The notes: generated from the sequence alone by a model not told the origin. Positions 18,408 to 27,688 are shown, counted from the stretch's first letter. The stretch is DNA of 64,000 bases from Rhizobium altiplani (GCF_001542405.1 NZ_LNCD01000145.1:1-64000); one strand, 5' to 3'. Numbers and translations: made by a program.

Positions 18408-18974
18408 TTGGCTATTTCACCTCCGAGTGATCTGGTCCTGGATGTTGTCAAAGCTGCCGACCCGCTCGAGGTGCAGGCAGCCCAGGAAAAACTGAAGGCA
18501 AACCAAGCGGCGTTTGCCGCCAACAGTCTTGCCGAAGCCGGCAACGGCTTTACCTCGGCCGTCGATATTCTCGATCGCGCCGCGGGCAAGACCGGTTTGA
18601 GCGACAGCAAAAACCGCAGCACCAAGACAGAAGAGGTGCCGGAAACCTACCGCAAGTTCGAGGCCATGGTCCTGCAGAACTTCATCAAGAACATGCTGCC
18701 GAACGACAGCGAAGAAGTGTACGGCAAGGGTGCCACCGGTGATATCTGGAAGGGCATGATGGCCGAACAGCTCGGCAACGAGATTTCGAAGGGCGACGGC
18801 ATCGGCATTGCCAAGCAGCTCTATCACGATGCGCTGAAGAAGCAGGAAGGCAAGGTCGCCAACGCTTCCACCGATCAGGACGATCGCAACATGGCGATGA
18901 GCATGATCGACGACTTCCAGCGCAAGACCTTCGGTACACCAACTGCGGACAACAAGTCCGCCAATGACGCCTGA
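18408..18974 (+). CDS. FlgJ-like rod-binding protein (no muramidase domain)
   Basis: 188 residues from a TTG at 18408, chosen because AAGAGGA lies about 8 bases upstream and an earlier ATG at 18225 would overlap the preceding gene by 150 bases. The core PETYRKFEAMVLQNFIKNMLPNDSEEVYGKGATGDIWKGMMAEQLGNEISKG is the rod-binding domain of FlgJ N-terminal type. The hydrolase half found in enteric FlgJ is absent; the separate SLT gene at 7862-8446 may supply that function. Probable rod cap or chaperone in the periplasm. Confidence 0.82.
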   Translation: MAISPPSDLVLDVVKAADPLEVQAAQEKLKANQAAFAANSLAEAGNGFTSAVDILDRAAGKTGLSDSKNRSTKTEEVPETYRKFEAMVLQNFIKNMLPNDSEEVYGKGATGDIWKGMMAEQLGNEISKGDGIGIAKQLYHDALKKQEGKVANASTDQDDRNMAMSMIDDFQRKTFGTPTADNKSANDA

Positions 18975-18991
18975 GAAAATCGAGGACAAAA

Positions 18992-19357
18992 ATGGAAATA
19001 ATCTCGAACGACTATCGTATCAAATCGGTTCTTGGACGCCTCGAAATGATTATCGACAACGAGAACACGCGTATCGGCAACGATCCGCAGTTCGATCTCA
19101 AGGTGTCGAACACGCACAAGAGCCGCTGCCTCTACGAGCTGTCGATGCTCTTCCGCGACACAGACCCGAAGGAACTGGCTGCCACGCATCTTGATCAGCT
19201 GCATGGGCTCAAGAAGAAGCTGGTGCTGAACGCACGGCGCGTCGAAGCGCATCTGGAAGCGGTCCGCACCGTTGCCGATCTCCTGAAGAATGCAGTCCAG
19301 GATGCGGACGCCGACGGCACCTATTCCCAAGAGCAATTCGTAGCACGTGACGCTTGA
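18992..19357 (+). CDS. FlgN-like export chaperone (putative)
   Basis: 121 residues, helical and soluble, starting MEIISNDYRIKSVLGRLEMIIDNENTRIGNDPQFDLKVSN. The 'LEMIIDNENTRI...' helix followed by a segment on Ser/Arg/Leu and a second long helix (HGLKKKLVLNARRVEAHLEAVRTVADLL) matches the layout of FlgN-type chaperones, which hold FlgK and FlgL before export. It follows the FlgJ-like gene by 17 bases, and its stop shares one base with the next start (TGATG). Confidence 0.65.
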   Translation: MEIISNDYRIKSVLGRLEMIIDNENTRIGNDPQFDLKVSNTHKSRCLYELSMLFRDTDPKELAATHLDQLHGLKKKLVLNARRVEAHLEAVRTVADLLKNAVQDADADGTYSQEQFVARDA

Positions 19358-19863
19358 TGATTAAGCTCGTTCTGACAGGCGTCTGGGTTTGCGCGATCAC
19401 GCTGGCATCGGTCTATTTCTCGGTGCACATGGCAACGGCACCTGCGCCGGCCCCCGATGATTCCAAGCAAAGCCGGCTCGAGCTTGTAAAGGGCGAGACG
19501 ATCACCGTGCCGATCATCGCCGACGGTACAATTACCGGCTACTTCCTCGGCAGGATCTCTTTCATGATGAACAAGGACGCGGTGAAGAACGTGTCCTTGC
19601 CTCTGACGGAAATGACGACCGACGAGCTCTTTACATTGCTCGTCGGCAACAAGATGATCGACATCTCCAACATGAAATCCTTCGATCCGAACGCCTTTCG
19701 GGAGATGATAAAGAAGGACGTCAACCAGCATCTGGGTGGAGAGTATATCGAGCAGGTCATGCTGGAACAGCTCGACTACCTCCCCAAGACGAGTGACTCC
19801 GGACAACACAAGAGGACGGGCAAGCCCGTCAACGTCGTCGCTCCGGAACCGGTAGCGGATTAA
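19357..19863 (+). CDS. Membrane-anchored protein of unknown function, last gene of the flagellar run
   Basis: 168 residues from the ATG at 19357, which overlaps the previous stop by one base. A single N-terminal membrane helix (residues 1-25, MIKLVLTGVWVCAITLASVYF) is followed by a periplasmic-type domain: a beta-rich GETITVPIIADGTITGYFLGRISFMMN, then a helical segment FDPNAFREMIKKDVNQHLGGEYIEQVMLEQLDYL. The topology resembles FliL (one helix plus a periplasmic domain), but I see no convincing FliL motif. Its position at the end of the operon suggests a motility role. A terminator follows. Confidence 0.7.
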   Translation: MIKLVLTGVWVCAITLASVYFSVHMATAPAPAPDDSKQSRLELVKGETITVPIIADGTITGYFLGRISFMMNKDAVKNVSLPLTEMTTDELFTLLVGNKMIDISNMKSFDPNAFREMIKKDVNQHLGGEYIEQVMLEQLDYLPKTSDSGQHKRTGKPVNVVAPEPVAD

Positions 19864-19898
19864 AGCTGCCAGAGAGTGACTCGGTCCTTGCTTTAAGC

Positions 19899-19940
19899 GG
19901 CGCCCTTGGGGCAGCGCCCTTGGGGCGCCGTTTCTGCGTT
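19899..19940 (+). terminator. Terminator closing the flagellar region
   Basis: GGCGCCC (19899-19905) can pair with GGGCGCC (19923-19929), followed by a T-rich tail (GTTTCTGCGTTTTTG). The element contains a 12-base tandem repeat, GCGCCCTTGGGG, at 19900-19911 and 19914-19925. The rest of the 298-base gap to 20162 shows no gene; only AT-rich stretches around 19960-20010 stand out. Confidence 0.65.
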
Positions 19941-20194
19941 TTTGTGCCGACTGTAGACGGTTAATAATTCCTTCCACCAAGGGGCGAAATTCAAACGGTT
20001 TTCCTAAGAGATAGTTGAAATCGCGCTGTTACAAGACCGGCCCGATGGGCTGACTGTGCACTGACATTCTGTTTCTCGGAATTCTCTCATGCGCTCCCAG
20101 GCCAACGCCACCGGTCGATGCTGAATCGTCTGGTGCGGCTATGTGATCTGTTCGGGGATGCATGCGCATGAAACACTATCGTCAGGAAACCGGC

Positions 20195-20998
20195 ATGAAC
20201 CTGATCGCGAATTTCGCGGTCTTGTCGTCGCGCCGCGCGATTTTCGATCTGCCGGTCTGCGACCTAGGCTGGGATGACGCCCTGGTGCTTTTCAATGAAC
20301 TCCTGTCGATACCGGTCGGGCAGACATCCGTTTCCTTCGTCACCGCGCGCAACATGCTCATGGCGCTGCGCGACAGCGACTATCGCGCCGTTCTTGCACA
20401 AAACCTGCTGCTTCCCAATGGTCCAGGTTTCAACATCGCGTCGAAGGTGGCGCATGGCTCGCCGTTCTCTGCCAGCTTGAGGGCCGCCGATTTCGTGCCG
20501 GCGCTGCTGACGTTCATGGAGACACCGCGCCGCATCGGCCTTATCGGCACGAACCCTCAAGAGGCTCGCCTGACTGCAGCGAAATTCCGTCGGCACGCGC
20601 CATGGCACGAGTTCACCGTCATTTCCGACACCCTCTCCCACACAGAAGGCAGGTCGCGGATCGTAGATCAGATCGACGGGCAAATGCTCGACATACTCGT
20701 CGTCGGAGCGCGCACTCCATTTCAGGAAAAATGGATCCAAGAGAACATCCGGGCGGATCACGCTCGCCTAGTGCTTGCTGTCGGCGACCTGTTCGATGTC
20801 GTGGCCGGTATGATCCGCCCCGTGCCGAAGATTGTACGGACGGTGGGACTTGAACGCGCCTATCGCTGGACGCAATGGCCGGCGCGCCCTGGCCTTCGTT
20901 CCGGCCTGGGCTTTGCTGCCTTCCTGTACTACGCCCTCCGGTACGACGGAACGCCGCATGCGGATACGGAACTGACCGACGCAAGGTCGGCCAGTTAA
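20195..20998 (+). CDS. WecG/TagA/CpsF family glycosyltransferase
   Basis: 267 residues from the ATG at 20195, chosen for an AGGAA 7 bases upstream; in-frame ATGs at 20162 and 20168 are alternatives. Family features: SFVTARNMLMALRDSDYRAVL, LLPNGPGFNIASKV (family usually DG in place of NG), GLIGTNPQEA, LDILVVGARTPFQEKWIQEN, LAVGDLFDVVAG and VGLERAYRW. These enzymes add N-acetylmannosaminuronate, N-acetylmannosamine or similar sugars to lipid-linked polysaccharide precursors at the inner membrane. With the chain-length protein that follows, it suggests a surface or exopolysaccharide function. Confidence 0.88.
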   Translation: MNLIANFAVLSSRRAIFDLPVCDLGWDDALVLFNELLSIPVGQTSVSFVTARNMLMALRDSDYRAVLAQNLLLPNGPGFNIASKVAHGSPFSASLRAADFVPALLTFMETPRRIGLIGTNPQEARLTAAKFRRHAPWHEFTVISDTLSHTEGRSRIVDQIDGQMLDILVVGARTPFQEKWIQENIRADHARLVLAVGDLFDVVAGMIRPVPKIVRTVGLERAYRWTQWPARPGLRSGLGFAAFLYYALRYDGTPHADTELTDARSAS

Positions 20999-21085
20999 CC
21001 TTTTCTTTGCCATGAACTTTTAGTGTTGGTTAACCCGTCCGCTTTCGCGGATGGCTTCGACCGTTCATACGCATGAGATCTGGCG

Positions 21086-22816
21086 ATGTACGACAACAAC
21101 CCGAGAAGCCAAGCCTTCCGCCGACCTGTGGCGGTCAAGGGCGAGCGTGTGGCGATGCCATCCAAAACTGCGGCCGCGATGCCGGCTGCGGAGGCAGAAT
21201 TGCTCGGGGTGATCGAGCGTGCGCTCGAGCGGCAGCGGTCCAGACGTGATGCCGAGGCGCCGCCGCCGCTTGTCAGCCGCATCGAAACGATCCTGGGCAA
21301 GCGGCTCGAGGCTGCGAACGATGCAGCGGCTGCCGCGATCGATCCGTCCTCTGTTGTGCCTTCGGAAGTTACGTGCGCCACAGAAGCGACAGCGACCCCG
21401 AACGTCGCCACGCTGCCTACCGAACACAGTGCACCGAAATCGCAGCGTCTGAAGCCACTTGCGATAGTTGCTCTCATCTCCGCATTGGGCGCGGCGAGCG
21501 GTGCCCTGATCCCGGCCGAAACGACGCGCTATAGCGCTGACGCTGTGCTCGCTGTCCAAGGTGACGGCGAAGGCCGTGCGGCCGTCGCTAAAGTGGCCGA
21601 GAAGACGCTTCGGTCTTCCCACGTGATCGCGGCAACGGTCGCTGCGTTGAAACTCGATCGCGATCCGGAATTTTTCGGCCTCTCCTCGGATGCGTTTGCG
21701 GTGGCTGTCGACCTGCTTTCGACCGATGGCGCTGCCGCCGATCCGCTTTCGCACGCAGAAGCATCGCTCGTTTCCGCGATCCGCACCACGAGCGACCCTC
21801 ACGCCGGCACCATCGATTTCAAGGTGACGACCGGCAGCGCCGAGAAATCCGCGCGCATTGCGAACTACCTGGCGTCTGTCGTGACAGGCTCAGGAACCAC
21901 AAAGGCCGCGGCCGAAGACGGGTCGCTGAAGAAGGCGGCCGACGCGGCGCAACTCGATCTTACGGCCTTCACGCAGAAAAGTGGCGAAGGCAACGTGAAG
22001 GTTGCCATCGATCTGCAGCGGCAGATCGGGAGCATGGACGCGGAACTGAAGGCAGGGGACGAGCGAATTGCTGCTACCCAGGAAAGGGCCCGTCGTCTGA
22101 AGGCGGCGAAGGTTGGCGATGTCATTGCCGGTACGCTGGATGCGGACCTCATGTCGCCGACGCTCGTCGATCGCCGCGACAAGTATGTGGCGGCACAACT
22201 GTCTCATTCACAGCTGTCGGCCAATCTCGGTCCCCGCCATCCCCGCTTGCAAGCTCAGCAGGCAGAGGTCGACGGCTTGAAAGCAGCGATCGGTGACGAC
22301 ATCGCCCGGCTGCTCCGCGAAACGACCGACGAGATGAAGCAGGCGACCGTCGAGAAGCGGCAGCTAAGCGACAGTCGCAATGCACTGATTGCGCAAAGCA
22401 AGGATACGGGTGTCGACCTGGCGAAACTCGCCGAGCTTCGCGACAAGGCGAGTGCGGCACGCCAGCGCCTTGAGGATGCGATCACGACCGGAGCGGTGAC
22501 GCCTGGTGCCGGCAGCCTGCGACTGCAGAAGGCGGTGCAGGTCGCCGCAGTGCCGGCGGAGGAGGGCTGGCTCCCCACGTTGCTCGGCGCCTTTGCTGGC
22601 CTCGCATTTGGTCTTGCGACAGTGTCTTTCAAAGCGCGCGCCAGGTTCACGGCGTCCGCAAGGAAGGAACCGTCGCTGCCCACTCCCGCCCCGAAGCCGG
22701 TTGTCGTCGCGCCATCGGCAGCTGAGCCTGCCGCGATGCCGCAGGAAGTGGACATTATACGCGCGGAGCTCGCCGCCATGCGCGACAGGTTGCGTACCCG
22801 GCAGGCGGCATCCTGA
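21086..22816 (+). CDS. GumC/Wzz-type polysaccharide chain-length protein
   Basis: 576 residues. An N-terminal cytoplasmic Ala/Pro-rich extension (1-120) precedes membrane helix 1 (about 122-143). A periplasmic domain with long coiled-coil helices carries NLGPRHPRLQAQQAEV, the GumC/ExoP-type signature. Helix 2 (about 494-516) and a Pro/Ala-rich tail follow. It lacks the C-terminal tyrosine kinase domain of full-length ExoP. The class controls chain length and export of polysaccharides. Its placement 87 bases after the WecG-type gene suggests the two work together. Confidence 0.82.
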   Translation: MYDNNPRSQAFRRPVAVKGERVAMPSKTAAAMPAAEAELLGVIERALERQRSRRDAEAPPPLVSRIETILGKRLEAANDAAAAAIDPSSVVPSEVTCATEATATPNVATLPTEHSAPKSQRLKPLAIVALISALGAASGALIPAETTRYSADAVLAVQGDGEGRAAVAKVAEKTLRSSHVIAATVAALKLDRDPEFFGLSSDAFAVAVDLLSTDGAAADPLSHAEASLVSAIRTTSDPHAGTIDFKVTTGSAEKSARIANYLASVVTGSGTTKAAAEDGSLKKAADAAQLDLTAFTQKSGEGNVKVAIDLQRQIGSMDAELKAGDERIAATQERARRLKAAKVGDVIAGTLDADLMSPTLVDRRDKYVAAQLSHSQLSANLGPRHPRLQAQQAEVDGLKAAIGDDIARLLRETTDEMKQATVEKRQLSDSRNALIAQSKDTGVDLAKLAELRDKASAARQRLEDAITTGAVTPGAGSLRLQKAVQVAAVPAEEGWLPTLLGAFAGLAFGLATVSFKARARFTASARKEPSLPTPAPKPVVVAPSAAEPAAMPQEVDIIRAELAAMRDRLRTRQAAS

Positions 22817-22933
22817 CCAGCTGCGACACGATTGTTCTTGCATTTGCCATTTTAGGCAGGATAGGGCGTGGACAGGCAAATCGCGCTCGGCGCCACCGGC
22901 TACAATGGGCGAAAGCAAGGGCAGGAGATAGTC

Positions 22934-23833
22934 TTGACGACAGTGATTGATGGCAAACAGGTCGCAGCTTCCGTAATCGAAACGGTGAAGGCGGCGACAT
23001 CGGCGCTGGACAAGCAGAGCGGTGTCAAGACGGGTCTTGCGGTCGTGATCGTTGGCAATGACCCGGCCAGCCACGCCTACGTCAACTCCAAGAGCAAGAT
23101 GGCGAAGGAATGCGGCTTCAAATCCGTCCAGCACACTTTGCCTGTCGAGACCACGCAGGATGAGTTGGCGGCACTCGTCGCGTCGCTGAACAACGACCCC
23201 TCGATCCACGGCATCCTTGTGCAACTGCCGCTGCCGAAGCATCTGAAATCCGAACCGATCATCCAATCGATCCTGCCGGAAAAGGATGTCGACGGTCTGC
23301 ACGTCGTCAATGCCGGCAAGCTTGCAACCGGCGATCTTGTAACGGGCCTGGTATCCTGCACGCCAGCCGGCGCGATGGTCTTCGTGCGCCGCACGCACGG
23401 CGAAGATCTCTCGGGCCTGAATGCCGTCGTCATCGGCCGCTCGAACCTGTTCGGCAAGCCGATGGCGCAGTTGCTGCTGAACGCCAACGCGACGGTCACC
23501 ATCGCTCACTCGCGCACCAAGGATCTGCCCGTTGTCTGCCGCAATGCGGATATTCTGGTTGCCGCCGTTGGCCGGCCGGAAATGGTCAAGAGTGATTGGG
23601 TGAAGCCCGGCGCCACGGTCATCGACGTCGGCATCAATCGCATTCCGGCTCCCGAGAAAGGTGAAGGCAAGACTCGTCTGGTCGGGGATGTCGCCTTTGA
23701 AGAGGCGGCAAGGGTCGCCGATGTCATTACGCCGGTTCCGGGTGGTGTGGGCCCGATGACCATTGCGATGCTGATGGCCAACACCGTCATTGCCGCCCAT
23801 CGCACCGCCGGTCAGACACCGCCGACATTCTGA
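22934..23833 (+). CDS. folD: Bifunctional methylenetetrahydrofolate dehydrogenase/cyclohydrolase FolD
   Basis: 299 residues from the TTG at 22934, with AGGAGA 5 bases upstream; a GTG at 22868 would add 22 residues that do not fit the family. Signatures: [13 protein letters not shown] with the catalytic Tyr and Lys, [42 protein letters not shown] for NADP binding, and [18 protein letters not shown]. It interconverts methylene-, methenyl- and formyl-THF in one-carbon metabolism. Its end overlaps the convergent aglR gene by 22 bases. Confidence 0.96.
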   Translation: MTTVIDGKQVAASVIETVKAATSALDKQSGVKTGLAVVIVGNDPASHAYVNSKSKMAKECGFKSVQHTLPVETTQDELAALVASLNNDPSIHGILVQLPLPKHLKSEPIIQSILPEKDVDGLHVVNAGKLATGDLVTGLVSCTPAGAMVFVRRTHGEDLSGLNAVVIGRSNLFGKPMAQLLLNANATVTIAHSRTKDLPVVCRNADILVAAVGRPEMVKSDWVKPGATVIDVGINRIPAPEKGEGKTRLVGDVAFEEAARVADVITPVPGGVGPMTIAMLMANTVIAAHRTAGQTPPTF

Positions 23834-24858
23834 TCCTGCCGTGGAGCAGGGCCCGTTGAGGCCCTGACGATCAGCTCGGTCTTCCAGAGCTCCTGCTCCG
23901 GGAAGGGCCCTTCCTGCTTGATCGTTCCGATGAGCCGTTGAGCGATGCGCACGCCTGCCGCCCGAAGCGAGGATCGTGTCGTCGTCAGCGGCACCGAGAA
24001 GTTCTCGGGCTTCAGATGTGGCAGGACGTCGTCATGCGCGATCAGCGAGATTTCCTCCCCGAGCTTCAGGCCGGCCTGGTTTACGGCGCGGATCGCGCCA
24101 AGCGCCAACACCGTACTGGAGCAGAGGATGGCCGTCGGCCGCTCCGGCATCTGCAGAAAGCGCTCCATTGCGGTCTGGCCAAGCTCGTCCGTCATTGATG
24201 TGTGGCTCATGTGATCGTCCGGAAGCGACAATCCCCGCTCGGAAAGTGCGGCAATCATTCCGTTCTTGCGACGGATCGCAAAGTCGAGATGCTCCGGCCC
24301 GTTGAGCAGGGCAAAGCGCGTATGGCCGAGCTGAAGCAGCAGGCGCGCGGCATCGTAGAAAGCGCCTTCATTGTCGATGTCGAGGTAGGGATAGTCCGGC
24401 TCGGAGCCGAAGGAGCGGCCATGCACGAGGAAGGGCATCGAAAGCGACTTCAGCATCGGTAGTCGCGGATCATGGCCGCGCATATAGGCGACGAACAGCG
24501 CATCGACATTGCCGCTGATCGCAAGCCGCCTCAGCGCGCCAACTTCGTCGTTGGGATCGGCCGGCATGATCACGAAATGAAAGTCGTGGCGCACGGCCTC
24601 CTCGCCGAGGCCCGTCAGGAATTCGCCGAAATGGACGTCCGAATAGTGGTCGGGAGCGGTTGGCATTACGAGGCCGATGGAACCGGCCTTGCCGGTCGCA
24701 AGCCGCTGGGCCGCCTTGTTCGGACGGTATCCGGTTTCCTTGACGGCCTGCAACACGCGCTCGCGCGTCGCCTCATTGACTTCGGGGTAGCCGTTCAATG
24801 CGCGGCTTACCGTCGTCTGCGACAGTCCAAGCAATTCCGATAGCTGTTTGAGATTCAC
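23812..24858 (-). CDS. aglR: LacI-family repressor of the alpha-glucoside locus (AglR)
   Basis: 348 residues. The N-terminal helix-turn-helix and hinge read [64 protein letters not shown]. The rest is the periplasmic-binding-like effector domain ([49 protein letters not shown]). It is divergent to aglEFGAK, with two perfect AAAGCGCTTT operators in the shared 286-base region. In S. meliloti AglR represses the agl operon, which is induced by alpha-glucosides such as sucrose, maltose and trehalose. Confidence 0.93.
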   Translation of the reverse strand: MNLKQLSELLGLSQTTVSRALNGYPEVNEATRERVLQAVKETGYRPNKAAQRLATGKAGSIGLVMPTAPDHYSDVHFGEFLTGLGEEAVRHDFHFVIMPADPNDEVGALRRLAISGNVDALFVAYMRGHDPRLPMLKSLSMPFLVHGRSFGSEPDYPYLDIDNEGAFYDAARLLLQLGHTRFALLNGPEHLDFAIRRKNGMIAALSERGLSLPDDHMSHTSMTDELGQTAMERFLQMPERPTAILCSSTVLALGAIRAVNQAGLKLGEEISLIAHDDVLPHLKPENFSVPLTTTRSSLRAAGVRIAQRLIGTIKQEGPFPEQELWKTELIVRASTGPAPRQDQNVGGV

Positions 24859-24900
24859 GTGTTATGCTTCCTCCGCTCGCACTGGCCGCCAGCTCCCAAT

Positions 24901-24920
24901 GGCATCCAAAGCGCTTTCAA
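24901..24920. promoter_or_regulatory. LacI-type operator close to aglR
   Basis: GGCATCCAAAGCGCTTTCAA contains the perfect palindrome AAAGCGCTTT (24908-24917), a typical LacI/GalR-family half-site pair with a central CG. It lies 43 bases upstream of the aglR start on its promoter side, consistent with autoregulation and looping with the second site. Confidence 0.7.
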
Positions 24921-25070
24921 TTATGTAGCAGCTGCACCGCTTGACTCAAGCAAAATCGCGCCATATTCCCAAGGGTGTGGCGTCGGTACTTCGGGGATAA
25001 CAGGGCCGCGTCTGCTGCCCTTTTCGCGAAATAGCTTGACTCTTTTCCATCGAAAGTGAAATGAGTGCAT

Positions 25071-25110
25071 TTGTCAAAGCGCTTTGGAACGGCATCCAAA
25101 TAGTTTCAAA
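25071..25110. promoter_or_regulatory. LacI-type operator plus degenerate copy upstream of aglE
   Basis: TTGTCAAAGCGCTTTGGAAC carries the same palindrome AAAGCGCTTT (25076-25085). Directly after it, GGCATCCAAATAGTTTCAAA (25091-25110) is a near copy of the site by aglR with the central GCGC changed to TAG. A possible -35 (TTGACT, 25036-25041) lies upstream, so a repressor here would sit at or just after the start of aglE transcription. Confidence 0.65.
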
Positions 25111-25144
25111 AGTGCGGTTGGGATTGTGATGGGAGGTTGATCAC

Positions 25145-26509
25145 ATGAGAAAGACGTTTTTGATGGGCGTTGCCGCGGCGGCGCTTCTTGCTGCGGGTGC
25201 CGCGTCGGCTGCCGATCTGAAGTTTGCCCCCGGGCAGGATTCGAAGTTCAACTGGAAGAGCTACGACGACTTCAAGGCTGCCCATGCCGACCTGAAGGGC
25301 GAGCAGATGACCATCTTCGGGCCATGGCGCGGTGAAGACGAAGCCTTCTTCCGCAGCATTCTGGCCTATTTCACCGAAGCGACCGGCGTGGACGCCAAGT
25401 ACTCGTCTTCGGAAAACTATGAACAGCAGATCGTCATCGACACGCAGGCTGGCTCGCCGCCGAACATCGCGATCCTGCCGCAGCCGGGCCTTCTCGCCGA
25501 CCTCGCCGGCAAGGGCTTCCTGACGCCACTCGGCGATGAGACCTCCGCTTGGGTCAAGGAAAACTATGGCGCCGGCGACAGCTGGGTTGGCTATGGCACC
25601 TACAAGGGCAAGGACGGCAAGGAAGCCTTCTACGCCTTCCCATACAAGGCCGACGTGAAGTCGCTTGTCTGGTATGTGCCGGAGAATTTCAAGGAAGCAG
25701 GCTACAAGGTCCCGACGACCATGGAAGAGCTCCATGCCCTGACGGACCAGATCGTCAAGGACGGCGGCGTGCCGTGGTGCATCGGCCTCGGCTCCGGTGG
25801 TGCGACCGGCTGGCCGGCAACGGACTGGATCGAAGACATCATGCTGCGCCAGCAGAAGCCTGATGTTTACGACAAGTGGACGACCAACGAAGTGAAGTTC
25901 ACCGATCCGGCCGTCGTTGCCGCGGTCGAGGAATTCGGCTCCTTCGCCAAGAACGAGAAGTATGTCAGCGGTGGCGTTGCAGCGGTAGCTGCGACCGACT
26001 TCCGCGACAGCCCGAAGGGTCTCTTCGGCGTGCCGCCGAAGTGCTATCTGCATCACCAGGCTTCATTCATTCCGTCCTTCTTCCCAGAAGGCACGAAGCT
26101 CGGTCAGGATGCCGACTTCTTCTATATGCCGACCTATGCGGCGCATGCCGATCTCGGCAAGCCGGTTCTGGGCGCTGGTACGCTCGTAACCGTCACGAAG
26201 GACTCCAAGGCCGCCCGGGCGTTCGTTGAATTCCTGAAGACACCGATCGCACACGAAGTCTGGATGGCGCAGTCCAGCTTCCTGACGCCGTACAAGGGCG
26301 TCAACACGGCAGCCTATGCAAACGATCAGATGAAGCGGGAAGGCGAGATCCTGACGACTGCGACGACTTTCCGCTTCGATGGTTCCGACCTGATGCCGGG
26401 CAAGATCGGCGCGGGCGCATTCTGGACAGGCATGGTCGATTTCGTTGGTGGCAAGTCTGCGGAAGACACCGCCAAGGAAATTCAGGGTGCCTGGGACGCG
26501 ATCAAGTAA
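25145..26509 (+). CDS. aglE: Alpha-glucoside ABC transporter, periplasmic binding protein
   Basis: 454 residues with a signal peptide (MRKTFLMGVAAAALLAAGAASAAD). The mature protein belongs to the family-1 extracellular solute-binding proteins: GEQMTIFGPWRGEDEAFFRSILAYFTEATGVDAKYSSSENYEQQI, LPQPGLLADLAGKG, and GAGTLVTVTKDSKAARAFVEFL. It binds sucrose, maltose and trehalose-type sugars in S. meliloti. It is the first gene of aglEFGAK. It ends 164 bases before aglF, and two stem-loops lie in that gap, probably raising its relative expression. Confidence 0.93.
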   Translation: MRKTFLMGVAAAALLAAGAASAADLKFAPGQDSKFNWKSYDDFKAAHADLKGEQMTIFGPWRGEDEAFFRSILAYFTEATGVDAKYSSSENYEQQIVIDTQAGSPPNIAILPQPGLLADLAGKGFLTPLGDETSAWVKENYGAGDSWVGYGTYKGKDGKEAFYAFPYKADVKSLVWYVPENFKEAGYKVPTTMEELHALTDQIVKDGGVPWCIGLGSGGATGWPATDWIEDIMLRQQKPDVYDKWTTNEVKFTDPAVVAAVEEFGSFAKNEKYVSGGVAAVAATDFRDSPKGLFGVPPKCYLHHQASFIPSFFPEGTKLGQDADFFYMPTYAAHADLGKPVLGAGTLVTVTKDSKAARAFVEFLKTPIAHEVWMAQSSFLTPYKGVNTAAYANDQMKREGEILTTATTFRFDGSDLMPGKIGAGAFWTGMVDFVGGKSAEDTAKEIQGAWDAIK

Positions 26510-26522
26510 CATCGCCTGAGTT

Positions 26523-26585
26523 CCATGCCGTCGGTTGCGGCGGCATGGTTGAAATACATGGCCGGATACTGGGAGTGTCCGGCCA
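26523..26585 (+). repeat. Two consecutive stem-loops between aglE and aglF
   Basis: Hairpin 1: CCATGCCG (26523-26530) with CGGCATGG (26541-26548). Hairpin 2: TGGCCGGA (26559-26566) with TCCGGCCA (26578-26585). Neither has a T run. This placement, after the binding protein and before the permeases, is typical of 3' stabilising or partial-termination structures that keep the binding protein in excess. Confidence 0.7.
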
Positions 26586-26673
26586 CTGTCGCCTGTCGCG
26601 TCGAGCGATGGCGGCGTGACGACATCGGCGCGCATACCCGTCAGGACAGACAGGGTAGCAGGGGGAGGGACGA

Positions 26674-27687
26674 ATGCTGTCGCAGATAGTTTCCGCTTTG
26701 GGGGTCGTGGTCGTGGCGGTCTTCGCCTGCTCGGCCTATTTCTATTTTTCCAACAAGATCCTTGATTGGTCCCTGCCGGTGAAGGATGGTGACATCCATT
26801 CCGCAGCGCGCAACCTGAATCGCCGGGCGATGATCCGCCCGTGGCTGTTCATCGGGCCGGCCCTTCTCCTCCTTGTCGTCTACCTCGTTTATCCCGTGGT
26901 CGCGACGCTCATCCTGTCCTTCTATGATCGCTCCGGTGAGCAGTTTGTCGGCTTTGCGAACTATCAGTGGGCTTTCACCGACCGCGAATTCCGCCAGTCG
27001 ATCTTCAACAACATCCTGTGGCTGGCGGTCGTGCCGGCGGCCTGCACCTTCTTCGGCCTCGTCATCGCCGTGATGACCGACCGCATCTGGTGGGGCAATA
27101 TTGCCAAGAGCATCGTCTTCATGCCGATGGCGATCTCTTTCGTCGGCGCATCGGTTATCTGGAAGTTCATCTACGAATACCGCGGCGGCAACGATGTGCA
27201 GATCGGCCTCCTCAACGCGATCGTCCAGCTGTTCGGCGGGACGCCTCAGGTATGGATCTCGGTTCCCTTCTGGAACAACTTTTTCCTGATGATCATCCTC
27301 ATCTGGATTCAGACCGGTTTTGCGATGGTAATCCTGTCCGCGGCGCTCCGCGGCATCCCTGAGGAAACCATTGAAGCCGCCGTCATCGATGGCGCAAACG
27401 GCTGGCAGATCTTCTGGCGCATCATGGTGCCGCAGGTCTGGGGTACGATCGCCGTTGTCTGGACCACGATTACCATTCTCGTGCTCAAGGTCTTCGACAT
27501 CGTGCTGACCATGACCAACGGTCAATGGAATACGATGGTGCTCGCCAACCTGATGTTCAACTGGCTGTTCCGAGGCGGTGGTGACTCCGGCCGAAGTGCT
27601 GTTATCGCGCTGATCATCATGCTGGCCGTGACGCCGATCATGGTCTGGAACGTCCGTCGCGCCAATCGCGAGCTGGGAGGCCACTGA
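26674..27687 (+). CDS. aglF: Alpha-glucoside ABC transporter, permease AglF
   Basis: 337 residues, MalF-type membrane subunit. An extra N-terminal helix (residues 1-25) precedes the core helices starting at about 55 (PWLFIGPALLLLVVYLVYPVVATLILSFYD). The EAA loop that contacts the ATPase reads EETIEAAVIDGANGWQIFWRIMVPQ. A strong GGGGGAGGGA ribosome binding site precedes the ATG. One base separates its stop from the aglG start. Confidence 0.93.
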   Translation: MLSQIVSALGVVVVAVFACSAYFYFSNKILDWSLPVKDGDIHSAARNLNRRAMIRPWLFIGPALLLLVVYLVYPVVATLILSFYDRSGEQFVGFANYQWAFTDREFRQSIFNNILWLAVVPAACTFFGLVIAVMTDRIWWGNIAKSIVFMPMAISFVGASVIWKFIYEYRGGNDVQIGLLNAIVQLFGGTPQVWISVPFWNNFFLMIILIWIQTGFAMVILSAALRGIPEETIEAAVIDGANGWQIFWRIMVPQVWGTIAVVWTTITILVLKVFDIVLTMTNGQWNTMVLANLMFNWLFRGGGDSGRSAVIALIIMLAVTPIMVWNVRRANRELGGH

Positions 27688-27688
27688 G

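Noticed and set aside
20162-20197. Two earlier ATGs for the WecG-type gene (20162, 20168)
   Set aside because: They lack a well placed ribosome binding site compared with AGGAA before 20195; kept as alternatives only.
22364-23800. 478-codon open frame on the minus strand opposite the GumC-like gene and folD
   Set aside because: No recognisable domain; folD and the GumC-like gene are clear on the + strand.
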